Positions 1 through 7,807 of a stretch of 12,575 bases of DNA are shown here, piece by piece. Within the stretch, counting starts at the first letter, position 1. Each line of letters starts with the position of its first letter. The notes beneath the pieces were generated by a model that searched no databases, had not been told where the DNA came from, and worked only from the letters and a program-made list of their open reading frames with translations. The stretch is from Thermoleophilia bacterium. GTDB taxonomy: Bacteria; Actinomycetota; Thermoleophilia; Gaiellales; Gaiellaceae. The stretch lies in contig JAERMP010000038.1 in the NCBI GenBank assembly GCA_016844515.1, positions 1 through 12,575 of the forward strand, in the 5' to 3' direction. Both the position numbers and the translations under genes were made by a program.

Positions 1-1235
<1,235 letters not shown>

Positions 1236-1260
1236 AGGAATCAGCGCTGGTCGGGGGCGG

Positions 1261-1421
1261 GTGCCCGTTCAGGGGATGTTGCCGTGTTCCCGCCGCACGA
1301 AAAGCAAGTCAGGCAAGGACGCAAGGAGCGCCCATATTGGAGATATGGGTGCGACTGAGGACGCAGCATGGCGCAGCTTTGCAGTCGGCGGGGACATGGA
1401 GGACATTCCCTGAAGGGGCAC
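1261..1421 (+). ncRNA. Candidate structured RNA or inverted-repeat element between murJ and lepA
   Basis: The arms 1261-1279 and 1403-1421 pair over 19 positions with a single mismatch (1267/1415). A second helix, 1282-1294 with 1387-1399, adds 13 pairs. Inside lie a symmetric 6x6 loop (1295-1300 and 1381-1386), a possible 5-bp helix (1301-1305 with 1376-1380), and a 7-bp hairpin with a 5-nt loop (1331-1337, 1343-1349). The imperfect pairs 1275/1407, 1284/1397 and 1288/1393 (and possibly 1280/1402) are G-U on the plus strand and would be C-A on the minus strand, which favours a plus-strand RNA. The distal arm ends next to the murJ stop codon. A weak promoter-like pair, TTGCGA (1213-1218) and TAGGAA (1235-1240) with a 16-nt spacer, lies upstream. 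I see no T-run terminator. I do not recognise an Rfam family. It could also be a minus-strand 5' leader of lepA or a small mobile repeat. Confidence 0.45.
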
Positions 1422-3022
1422 TACCGCTGGGCTCGCAACAGTAGCAGCGCCTCGAGCTCGCGAAGCCCCAGCGCTCGGGCGATTCCGAGGTACATGAGTC
1501 CGCCGGCGGCAAGACCCGCTCCGAGAGAGACGAGCTGGGCGATCAGGGACTCCCCTAGCCAAGCATCGAGCCCGTACCAAACGAGGAACGCCGCCGCCGC
1601 CGCGAGCGTCGCCGCGAACGCGACGCGAGCGACCACACCGAGCGTCCTGCCGACGTGCTCGAGCCCGAGCCGCCGGCGCATCATCACGAGGAGGACGGTC
1701 GCAGCGACCACGTTCACGGTCGACGTCGCGAGCGGGATCCCCCAGATTCCGAGGCGATAGAAGATCGTGTCGAAGGTGGCGTTGAGCGCGACCGCACCGA
1801 GGGCGATCGCGGTCGGCGTCCAGTTCGTCTGCACGGCGTAGAAGCTGCGGTTGAGGATCAGCATCCAGCCGTTGAAAACGAGGCCGATCGAGAACGCCTG
1901 CAGGCACTGGGCGACGATCACGGTGTTCTCGGCGGTGAACTCACCACGCTGGTAGACGAGACGTACGATCGGCTCGGCGAGCACGATCGAGAGCAGGCCT
2001 GCGGGGACGAGGAGAAAGGCGATCTGGCGCAGCCCTCCGTCGAGCGCGCGCCGCATGCCCGCCGTGTCCCCTCTCGCAGCCATGCGCGCGAGCATCGGGA
2101 AGAGAACGGTCGTGACCGCGACGGCGAAGATGCCCTGCGGGAGCATGTAGAGCCGGAACGCCTTGTCGATCGCGGCCGGCGCGAGCTCGGGATCGAGGAG
2201 CCGCGACGCGAACAGCGTGTCGACGAGGAAGTTCACGTTCACGAGTCCGATCGTGAGAGTCACCGGGAGCATCAGCCCAAGCACTCGACGCACCGCGGGA
2301 TCGCGCCAGTCGATCACCATCGTGAGGCTGCCGTCGAGCCGTCGCAGCCACGGGATCGGCAGCAGCAGCTGAACGAGAGTCCCGACGACCACCACTGCGG
2401 CGTAGAGGTACAGCTGGCCGCTCTCGTCGTCGATCCGCGGGACGCCGATGACGAGCCCGAGGATGATCACCAGGTTCCACGCGACCGGAGCGAGCGCCGG
2501 AAGCGCGAAGTGGTGGTACGTGTTCAGGATCCCGACGACGATCCCGGAGAGTCCGAGGAGGACGACGATCGGGAAGAGGACACGTGAGAGGCCGACCGCG
2601 AGGTCGAAGTCGCCACCGGGATCGCCGAAGGGCCGCATGAGAAGCGGTGCGAGCAGGATGAAGAGGGCAGTAATCCCGCCCAGGACGAGGAGCGTCAGCC
2701 AGAAGAGAGTCGATGCGACGCGCCACGCTCGCTTCTTCTCGCCGCGTTCGAGCAGCTCGCTGAAGACCGGGACGAACGCGCCCGAGAGCGCAGCATCGGC
2801 AACGAGAGCGCGCACGAGGTTCGGGATCTGAATCGCGACGGTGAAGGCGTTGATGAGCCCCGAGACTCCGAAGTAGTACGCGCTGACCATCTCGCGCATG
2901 AGGCCGAGAACTCTCGAGACGGCTGTGGCGAGCGAGAAGACCGCGGTCGAGCGCGCGATCCGGCGGCTGTGGCCGCTCTCCCCCGCTGGCGGAGGCGTCG
3001 TCGTGTTCGAAGGGTTCTCCAT
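1421..3022 (-). CDS. murJ: Lipid II flippase MurJ (MviN family)
   Basis: MurJ is a polytopic MOP-superfamily membrane protein that flips lipid II across the cytoplasmic membrane for peptidoglycan synthesis. The product is 533 residues from the ATG at 3022, close to the usual 500-550. Family signatures are clear: RVLGLMREM just after the first hydrophobic segment, DAALSGAFVPVFSE, LPQGIFAVAVTTVLFP and YQRGEF. Many hydrophobic segments run to the C terminus, as expected for about 14 helices. An in-frame ATG at 3067 would add 15 residues (MVAGPAGRIGFGQRL) that do not look like MurJ and would run into the rpsT promoter region, so I prefer 3022. Neither start has a good Shine-Dalgarno sequence. The stop TAG (1423-1421) touches the end of the structured repeat upstream of lepA. 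The gene is divergent from rpsT and co-oriented with lepA, 185 bp away. Confidence 0.95.
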   Translation of the reverse strand: MENPSNTTTPPPAGESGHSRRIARSTAVFSLATAVSRVLGLMREMVSAYYFGVSGLINAFTVAIQIPNLVRALVADAALSGAFVPVFSELLERGEKKRAWRVASTLFWLTLLVLGGITALFILLAPLLMRPFGDPGGDFDLAVGLSRVLFPIVVLLGLSGIVVGILNTYHHFALPALAPVAWNLVIILGLVIGVPRIDDESGQLYLYAAVVVVGTLVQLLLPIPWLRRLDGSLTMVIDWRDPAVRRVLGLMLPVTLTIGLVNVNFLVDTLFASRLLDPELAPAAIDKAFRLYMLPQGIFAVAVTTVLFPMLARMAARGDTAGMRRALDGGLRQIAFLLVPAGLLSIVLAEPIVRLVYQRGEFTAENTVIVAQCLQAFSIGLVFNGWMLILNRSFYAVQTNWTPTAIALGAVALNATFDTIFYRLGIWGIPLATSTVNVVAATVLLVMMRRRLGLEHVGRTLGVVARVAFAATLAAAAAFLVWYGLDAWLGESLIAQLVSLGAGLAAGGLMYLGIARALGLRELEALLLLRAQR

Positions 3023-3049
3023 GAGCCGTTGTCCGAAGCCGATTCTCCC

Positions 3050-3067
3050 AGCAGGTCCTGCTACCAT
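3050..3067 (+). promoter_or_regulatory. Possible rpsT -10 element with adjacent palindrome
   Basis: TACCAT at 3062-3067 fits a TANNNT -10 element and would place transcription start near 3074, at the foot of the leader hairpin. It directly abuts a perfect 6-1-6 palindrome, AGCAGG-T-CCTGCT (3050-3062). I found no convincing -35 at normal spacing, so this is weak. The palindrome could be an operator shared with the divergent murJ gene. Confidence 0.25.
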
Positions 3068-3073
3068 CGCCCG

Positions 3074-3094
3074 GCCCGCAGCTGCGGGCGTTTT
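3074..3094 (+). promoter_or_regulatory. GC-rich hairpin in the rpsT 5' leader
   Basis: A 16-nt self-complementary stretch (3074-3089; 6-bp GC stem with AGCT loop) is followed by GTTTT and ends only about 5 nt before the rpsT ATG. It resembles a short intrinsic terminator, but it occupies the place where a Shine-Dalgarno sequence would lie and no Shine-Dalgarno sequence is visible. It could control S20 expression by attenuation or by blocking initiation. S20 feedback on its own mRNA is known in E. coli; its operation here is inference. Confidence 0.35.
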
Positions 3095-3099
3095 CTCGA

Positions 3100-3366
3100 A
3101 TGGCCAACATCAAGCAACAGAAAAAGCGCGTCCGCATCCAGGCGAGGCAGCGCCTCGAGAACCTCCGCTACCGCTCGACGATCAAGACGCTCACGAAGCG
3201 CCTCGAGACTGCCGCCGCCGACGGCGATGCCGACCAGATCGCGGGCGAGCATCGCGAGCTCGTCCGCACGATCGATCGAGCGACGACGCGCGGCGCTCTC
3301 CATCGCAACACGGCCGCGCGAAAGAAGTCGCAGGCCGCGAAGATCGCCGCCGGCACCGCTTCCTAG
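3100..3366 (+). CDS. rpsT: 30S ribosomal protein S20
   Basis: S20 binds 16S rRNA early in 30S assembly. The 88-residue product begins MANIKQQKKRVR, the usual S20 start, and is rich in Lys/Arg with long helices. It includes RQRLENLRYRSTIKTLTKRL and the conserved C-terminal HRNTAARKKSQ segment; the length is normal for the family. It is the only plus-strand gene between lepA and lysA, is divergent from murJ and converges on holA. The stop codon TAG (3364-3366) lies inside the left terminal repeat of the MITE-like element, so the insertion or repeat abuts the reading frame exactly without disturbing conserved sequence. A terminator-like hairpin precedes the start. Confidence 0.97.
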   Translation: MANIKQQKKRVRIQARQRLENLRYRSTIKTLTKRLETAAADGDADQIAGEHRELVRTIDRATTRGALHRNTAARKKSQAAKIAAGTAS

Positions 3367-3593
3367 CCCGGATCTTTCATCCGGCGTGATCGCGATGCGC
3401 GCGTCCGGGGCGCCGGGACGCGCGGCAGACGGATCGTGCAGGCCGAGGCCTGTGCGACCCGGATGCCGCGTGAAGCGCACCGGCCGGGGTGCGGCCCGCC
3501 CGGCGAAGCCGGGCTGGCCGAAGTCCGGACGGGGAGCGGCCCGGCGGGCCGGACGGGATGTAGCGCCCGCGTCAGATGAAAGATCCGGGCTAG
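3363..3593. mobile_element. MITE-like element with perfect 19-bp terminal inverted repeats
   Basis: The left end 3363-3381 (CTAGCCCGGATCTTTCATC) is the exact reverse complement of 3575-3593. The 231-bp unit has no convincing gene. Its core is very GC-rich and holds nested hairpins: 3399-3406 with 3416-3423, 3498-3504 with 3508-3514 around a GAA loop, and 3523-3528 with 3549-3554. The outermost CTAG at each end is palindromic and could be a 4-bp target duplication flanking a 15-bp repeat that starts CCCGGATC. I have a tentative memory of similar ends in IS1380-family elements, which I could not check. It fills the whole gap between the convergent rpsT and holA stop codons and may also serve as a bidirectional terminator. 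Confidence 0.5.
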
Positions 3594-3599
3594 CGCAAC

Positions 3600-4616
3600 C
3601 TACGCGACGCGCGTGGCTCCCGGCCGACGCGTGAGATCGACGAGTGCCCGCTGGACCTCGAGATCCGCAGCGAGGCGGCTCTGACCCTTGAGCGCTCCAT
3701 CGAGCTCCGCGAGACGCACGACGGCGTCGTGCAGCTCCTCGGCCGAGAACCCCTCGGCCTGTTCGGAGAGCTTCTGTGCGCGAAACGGGTGCATACCGAG
3801 CTCTGCGGCCGCCTCCTTCGAACCGACACCGCGCCTGTTGAAACGCTTCAGCGTTGCGAGGCGAGTCACGTGGCCCGTCATCGCTCCTGCCATACGAGCG
3901 GCGACGTCACGACGCGACCGGTCGTCCTTCTCGAAGATCGCTTCGCTAAGAGCAACGGCCGACGAGCCGTCACGGGTGCCGAGTGCATCGGTCAGGACGT
4001 AGAGCGGCTCCTCGCCGGACGGGGCTGCGAGGGCTAGAACCTCCCGCTCGCCCACAGGCTCGCCGGCCGCCCAGGTCGCGATCTTGTCGATCTCCGCAGC
4101 AAGAGCTTGTGGGTCTTCACCGACGATCTGAACGAGCGCCGCAGACGCCTCGGGCTCCGCTTGCACTCCCCGTTGTCGGAACTGCTCGGCGACCCAGCTC
4201 TGCAGGCCTTTCTTGGCGACGGCGAACTCCAGGATCTGCCCCGCCTTGGCACACGCCTTCCAGAGGGCCGTCGTCTTCTTGACGTCCTCGCCGACGAGAG
4301 CGAGCACGGTATCGGGCGCAGGATTCGCCAGATAGGAGCTCACTGCCTCGACATCGGCGGCTTTCCAACCCCCTTTGCGCCGTTGGTCCGAGTCCCGTCG
4401 GCCGTCGACATCCTCGATGACGACCAGCCTCGCGTCACCGAAGAGGCTTCCGGCGTTGCAGAGCGCGACCGCGCTCTCGCCGGAGGTGTCCAGCGCGCTC
4501 GCGACATCAATTGCCTCCGGGACGAAGTGCTTGCGAAGCCGCGCGAGCGCCGTCTCGATCTTCGGGCGGTCGCTGCCCGTCAGCAGGTAGACGGGCTTGT
4601 CGGGAGCATCTGCCAA
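3600..4616 (-). CDS. holA: DNA polymerase III subunit delta
   Basis: Delta is the clamp-loader subunit that opens the beta sliding clamp. The 338-residue length is typical. The N-terminal region reads VYLLTGSDRPKIETAL, followed by ARLVVIEDVDG; VGEDPQALAAEIDKIATWA in the middle matches the family signature (usually GxDLxxLxxEIEKL). The C-terminal helical collar region includes AELGMHPFRAQKLSEQA and LDGALKGQSRLAADLEVQRAL, also characteristic. The start is TTG at 4616-4614. There is no early in-frame ATG, and an AGAGG stretch lies about 4 nt upstream. Position next to comEC and facing rpsT is the conserved context. Its 3' end lies just outside the MITE-like element. Confidence 0.95.
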   Translation of the reverse strand: MADAPDKPVYLLTGSDRPKIETALARLRKHFVPEAIDVASALDTSGESAVALCNAGSLFGDARLVVIEDVDGRRDSDQRRKGGWKAADVEAVSSYLANPAPDTVLALVGEDVKKTTALWKACAKAGQILEFAVAKKGLQSWVAEQFRQRGVQAEPEASAALVQIVGEDPQALAAEIDKIATWAAGEPVGEREVLALAAPSGEEPLYVLTDALGTRDGSSAVALSEAIFEKDDRSRRDVAARMAGAMTGHVTRLATLKRFNRRGVGSKEAAAELGMHPFRAQKLSEQAEGFSAEELHDAVVRLAELDGALKGQSRLAADLEVQRALVDLTRRPGATRVA

Positions 4617-4625
4617 GGCGCCTCT

Positions 4626-4631
4626 ACCCTA
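4626..4631 (-). promoter_or_regulatory. Possible -10 element for holA
   Basis: TAGGGT on the minus strand fits TANNNT and lies 9 nt before the TTG start, so transcription would begin close to the start codon and the mRNA would be nearly leaderless. The putative leuS-leader -10 has the same 9-nt spacing to its ATG. No clear -35 was found. The hairpin cluster between comEC and holA is consistent with separate transcription of holA. Confidence 0.25.
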
Positions 4632-4683
4632 GCCTCTGCGCGCGACCGGAATCCGCTCGCGCGGATCCACCAACTGGTTGATG

Positions 4684-4778
4684 CTGGGGGAACCTCCCGG
4701 TTCCCCCAGGCCCCTTCCACTGGTCCGCTTCGCGGACAAGGCGCTCCGCGCCTTCCCTGAAGGCGTCCGCTTCGCGGC
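4684..4778. repeat. Hairpin cluster between comEC and holA
   Basis: Several tandem or overlapping hairpins fill this stretch. One is an 11-bp perfect stem with a 4-nt loop (4684-4694 and 4699-4709). Another is GTCCGC-TTC-GCGGAC (4723-4737). A third, 4738-4743 with 4749-4754, is mutually exclusive with a fourth, 4749-4755 with 4759-4765. A near-copy of the second (GTCCGCTTCGCGG) lies at 4766-4778. The first could stop comEC transcripts, but no T-run follows on either strand. The repeated TCCGCTTCGCGG module suggests an extragenic palindromic repeat. The rest of the 188-bp gap holds no gene. Confidence 0.5.
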
Positions 4779-4804
4779 CGCGGCGTTCGGTTTCACGTCA
4801 ACGC

Positions 4805-7096
4805 CTAGCCGTGCGTGCGGACCCGAAGCTGCCGCCCGTCGGACTCGACGACGACCCGGCCGTCCAGGTCAGTTCTGTAGACGGTGATCCCTGGTGACGC
4901 GGCGAGCGCCGCGAGCGTCTCCGCTCGTGGGTGCCCGTAGTCGTTGTTCCGTCCACACGAGATGACCGCGATCCGCGGACGAAGTACGCGTAGTTCGTCG
5001 TCGAGGCCGGGATCTGCGGACCCGTGGTGGGCAACCTTGAGGATTTCGATCCCGCTGAGCGGCAGGCTGGCGGTGACGTCGGATTCGGCATCGGCGGTAA
5101 GCAGGACGTCCGTTTCGCCATACGTCGCGACAAGTACGAGTGCATTCAGGTTCGGATCCTCGGAGGAACCGCCGGCATCAGGCGGCCAGACTGCACGAAG
5201 GAGCAAGCCGCCTACCTTGAACTCCGACCCGGCTCGCACGACGTGGATCGGTACGCGCCGTTCTCGCGCAGCAGCGACGGCTTCCTCGCGATCGGGGCCG
5301 GTGGCCGCCAGCCCGGGGTCGAGGACGGCGCCGACACGAAGCTGTCGAATGACGTCTCCCGCTCCGCCGACGTGATCGCGCTGGGGGTGCGTGAGCACCA
5401 GAGCTGAGAGCCCGCGGATTCCCATGCGAGCCAACTGGCCGGCGACATCGGCCTCGGGCGGGCCCTGGTCAACCAACACGCGCGCGCTCGGAGTCTCGAG
5501 AAGGACGGAGTCACCCTGCCCGACATCGAGGAACGTCACCCGCAGCCCGGTGGGCTGATGCCAGGTGGGCGCGGGCCGGACCGCCCACCAGCCGGCGATC
5601 GCGACGACGACGGCGCCGCCGAGAACCACTGCCAGCACCGGCCGGCGCGCCCCTGACCGTCGCGTAGCTCGGCTCAGGCCGAGCCAGACCGCCGCAAGAG
5701 CGAGCGCACCTGCGAGCGCCGTCTTGGCTCCAATCTGTGCGGACGGCAGCGACGCGACGAGTCGCGCGACGAGCTCGAGCCAAGCAGCCGCCCAACCCGC
5801 GAGCCACCCGAGCGCAGCCGCCACGCCGGGAGCGAACGGATCGACCGCACCGGCCAGGAGGCCGAGCCCGAGGACGAGCGGGACAGCAGGCTCCGCGAGC
5901 ACGTTCGCCGGGACCGTGTACAGGGGAGCTTGGCCGAAGTGGAGAAGGACGATCGGCGCCGTGACGACGCCGCAGACGACGGCGACACCCAGGACCTCGG
6001 CGAGCCGAGTCGGCAACGGATAGCCGCGCAGGCGATCCCGCACTCGCGGCACGCCGACGAAGATCCCCGCGACCGCGGCGAACGAAAGCTGGAACCCCGG
6101 CTCGAAGACGGAGGTCGGCGCCCACACGAGGAGTACGAGCGCGCCGAGTGCGAGGAAGTGCCAGCGATCCCGCGGCCGCGCCACCAGCCAGGCGAGCGAC
6201 GCCAGCGCTCCCGCCACTCCGGCTCGTACCACCGACGGCTGCCAGCCGACCGCGAGCACATACAACCCGATCCCTCCCATCGTCGCGAGCTCCCGCGCGA
6301 CCCGTGGGAGCCGCAGCAGCCAGCCGAGCCCATAGATCCCGAGCGCAAGGAACGCAACGTTCTGTCCCGAGACGGCGAGAAGGTGGTACAGGCCAGACGC
6401 CCGGAAGTCGTCGCGGATCTCGCTCGAGAGCCCCTCGTCTTCGCCGAGGACCACGCCGAGCACAAGCGCACGACGAACACCGCCGACTCCGCGCCCGACC
6501 GCCCGCTCGACACGATCCCGGAGGCGGTCTCCGACGCCGGCAATGCCCCCTCGAGTACCGATTTGCCGCCAGGTGCCGCCGCGGAGGACGACGTGGATTC
6601 CCTGGCGCGCCAGCCACGCCCGCTCGTCGAATCCGCCCTCGGGCTCGCGCGGCTCGGTGACGCGAACGACGGTCTCGAGGATCGCGCCGCGCGGCGGTGA
6701 TCGGCCGACCGGGAGCAGAAGCAGAACCCGCTCTCGGACACGCGATTCGGCGAATCGTCTCACGTCAGCCTGTACGCGGACGGCCCACGAGGTCGTTCGC
6801 GCGGGACCGACGACGACGAGCTCTGCAGATGCGGACTCGCCGATCTCGTGCGAAAGCGCGCTCGAGGCCATGGCGTCGAGCCGCAGTCCTCCCCACCACA
6901 AACCCGCGATGACGAGAGCGGCCCCGACCGCGACGACGCGACCTCTGCCGGTGAGTAGGGCGACCGCTGCCAGCGCAAGGCACCCGGCCAGGGCAAGTAC
7001 GTGGTCCGGGACCGACACGACGTTGGAGGCAACGAGCCCGGCGCAGGCGGCGCCCACCAACAACGAGGGCCAGTGTTGCTCGACGACTCGCCTCAC
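4805..7096 (-). CDS. comEC: ComEC/Rec2 competence DNA channel
   Basis: ComEC carries single-stranded DNA across the cytoplasmic membrane during transformation. The 763-residue product has the full architecture. N-terminal hydrophobic segments (about residues 10-70) are followed by an OB-like DUF4131 region (about 85-180). The Competence domain begins near 207 with LVLGVVLGED and SGLYHLLAVSGQNV (234-247) and continues through many membrane helices to about 505. A C-terminal metallo-beta-lactamase-like domain starts at DVGQGDS (524) and contains THPQRDHVGG (569-578), LTADAES and AHHGS (689-693), so the metal-binding motif residues appear intact. The start is GTG at 7096-7094, overlapping the comEA TGA by 4 bases, which implies translational coupling. 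No frame breaks were seen. Whether the strain is naturally competent cannot be told from this alone, because pili, ComFA and DprA are not in view. Confidence 0.95.
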   Translation of the reverse strand: MRRVVEQHWPSLLVGAACAGLVASNVVSVPDHVLALAGCLALAAVALLTGRGRVVAVGAALVIAGLWWGGLRLDAMASSALSHEIGESASAELVVVGPARTTSWAVRVQADVRRFAESRVRERVLLLLPVGRSPPRGAILETVVRVTEPREPEGGFDERAWLARQGIHVVLRGGTWRQIGTRGGIAGVGDRLRDRVERAVGRGVGGVRRALVLGVVLGEDEGLSSEIRDDFRASGLYHLLAVSGQNVAFLALGIYGLGWLLRLPRVARELATMGGIGLYVLAVGWQPSVVRAGVAGALASLAWLVARPRDRWHFLALGALVLLVWAPTSVFEPGFQLSFAAVAGIFVGVPRVRDRLRGYPLPTRLAEVLGVAVVCGVVTAPIVLLHFGQAPLYTVPANVLAEPAVPLVLGLGLLAGAVDPFAPGVAAALGWLAGWAAAWLELVARLVASLPSAQIGAKTALAGALALAAVWLGLSRATRRSGARRPVLAVVLGGAVVVAIAGWWAVRPAPTWHQPTGLRVTFLDVGQGDSVLLETPSARVLVDQGPPEADVAGQLARMGIRGLSALVLTHPQRDHVGGAGDVIRQLRVGAVLDPGLAATGPDREEAVAAARERRVPIHVVRAGSEFKVGGLLLRAVWPPDAGGSSEDPNLNALVLVATYGETDVLLTADAESDVTASLPLSGIEILKVAHHGSADPGLDDELRVLRPRIAVISCGRNNDYGHPRAETLAALAASPGITVYRTDLDGRVVVESDGRQLRVRTHG

Positions 7097-7704
7097 GGGG
7101 TCACGAGGTCGCGCAGCTGCTCGATCCGCGTGGGCCCGATGCCGGGTACCGCGTCCAGGTCGTCGACCGATCTGAACGGACCGTGCTCGGCTCGGTAGTC
7201 GAGGATCTTCTGCGCGGTGATCGGCCCCACCCCGGGGAGCTCGTCGAGTTGGTCGGCCGTGGCCGAAGACAGGCTCAGCTTGCGCCCGAGGCCGACAGTC
7301 CCGGAGGCCACATCTGCGGAGGGATCGGCGCCGGTCGCCTCGAGAGCCTGGGACGCTGCCGCTCGTCGCGGTACGAGAACCTGGATCCCGTCGACGAGCG
7401 GAGCGGCGAGATTGAGCGCTGCCAGCTCGGCGCCGCGTGTAGCGCCGCCCGCACGGGAGACGGCGTCCGCCACACGCGCCCCTTCACGGAGGCGATAGAG
7501 ACCAGGCCGACGCACGGCGCCCACGACGTGGACGACGAGCGCGCTCCGAGCCGGCGCCTGCGCAACGGGCTCGAGCGGAGCGACGACGTCAGGTGCGCTC
7601 GCCGTTCCCGCCTGCGCCAGTCGGTGCCCGGCAAGCGCAAGAACGAGGAGCAACACACTGAGCACAACCAGCGCGGTCGACCGCGAGACGGCGACGAACG
7701 GCAT
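7093..7704 (-). CDS. comEA: ComEA, DNA-binding competence receptor
   Basis: ComEA is the membrane-anchored receptor that binds double-stranded DNA outside the membrane and hands it to ComEC. The 203-residue protein has an N-terminal membrane anchor (about residues 9-28). A linker follows, then a SLBB domain (about 55-112, with VGAVRRPGLYRLREG). A C-terminal helix-hairpin-helix pair has LPGVGP at 156-161 and VPGIGP at 186-191, preceded by LSLSSATADQL. This SLBB plus HhH layout is the usual Gram-positive form. The start is ATG at 7704, and an AGGTGAGG stretch upstream is spaced somewhat far. It overlaps comEC by 4 bases as the first gene of a two-gene operon, 103 bp downstream of leuS. Confidence 0.95.
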   Translation of the reverse strand: MPFVAVSRSTALVVLSVLLLVLALAGHRLAQAGTASAPDVVAPLEPVAQAPARSALVVHVVGAVRRPGLYRLREGARVADAVSRAGGATRGAELAALNLAAPLVDGIQVLVPRRAAASQALEATGADPSADVASGTVGLGRKLSLSSATADQLDELPGVGPITAQKILDYRAEHGPFRSVDDLDAVPGIGPTRIEQLRDLVTP

Positions 7705-7720
7705 GCATGAATCGTCGCCT

Positions 7721-7754
7721 CACCTGGATCACAGGTGGGACACGGCTTCGTGTC
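7721..7754. promoter_or_regulatory. Inverted repeats in the leuS-comEA gap
   Basis: CACCTG-GATCA-CAGGTG (7721-7737) is a perfect 6-5-6 dyad placed about 17 bp before the comEA ATG, where an operator could sit. It is followed by a hairpin GACACG-GCTT-CGTGTC (7739-7754). The second could help end leuS transcripts, but it lacks a T-run. I could not match the dyad to a known regulator. Confidence 0.3.
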
Positions 7755-7807
7755 GAGTGCGTGCCAATCCGCAGCCCCGAGTCAGACCGCGTGCGTCTGC
7801 CAGAGCT

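Noticed and set aside
1300..1375. Cyclic-di-GMP (GEMM) riboswitch suggested by two GGACGCA stretches
   Set aside because: The flanking GEMM core (CAAACC and AAAGCC with the second helix and receptor) is missing.
1261..1421. SRP RNA, tmRNA or RNase P RNA identity for the structured element
   Set aside because: The hallmark sequences are absent (GGAAGGAAGCAGC-type SRP loop, tmRNA ends, RNase P core). Only the rod shape is suggestive.
1655..2587. A 310-codon plus-strand frame opposite murJ
   Set aside because: It is highly charged low-complexity sequence (Glu, Asp, Arg, His) mirroring a membrane-protein gene on the other strand, with no family resemblance.
3023..3067. Upstream murJ start at 3067
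   Set aside because: The extra 15 residues do not resemble MurJ and would overlap the rpsT promoter region. The ATG at 3022 is preferred, though not proven.
5511..6741. Long alternative frames inside comEC
   Set aside because: They are Arg/Ser/Ala/Gly-rich frame shadows of ComEC, whose own frame is intact and full of known motifs.
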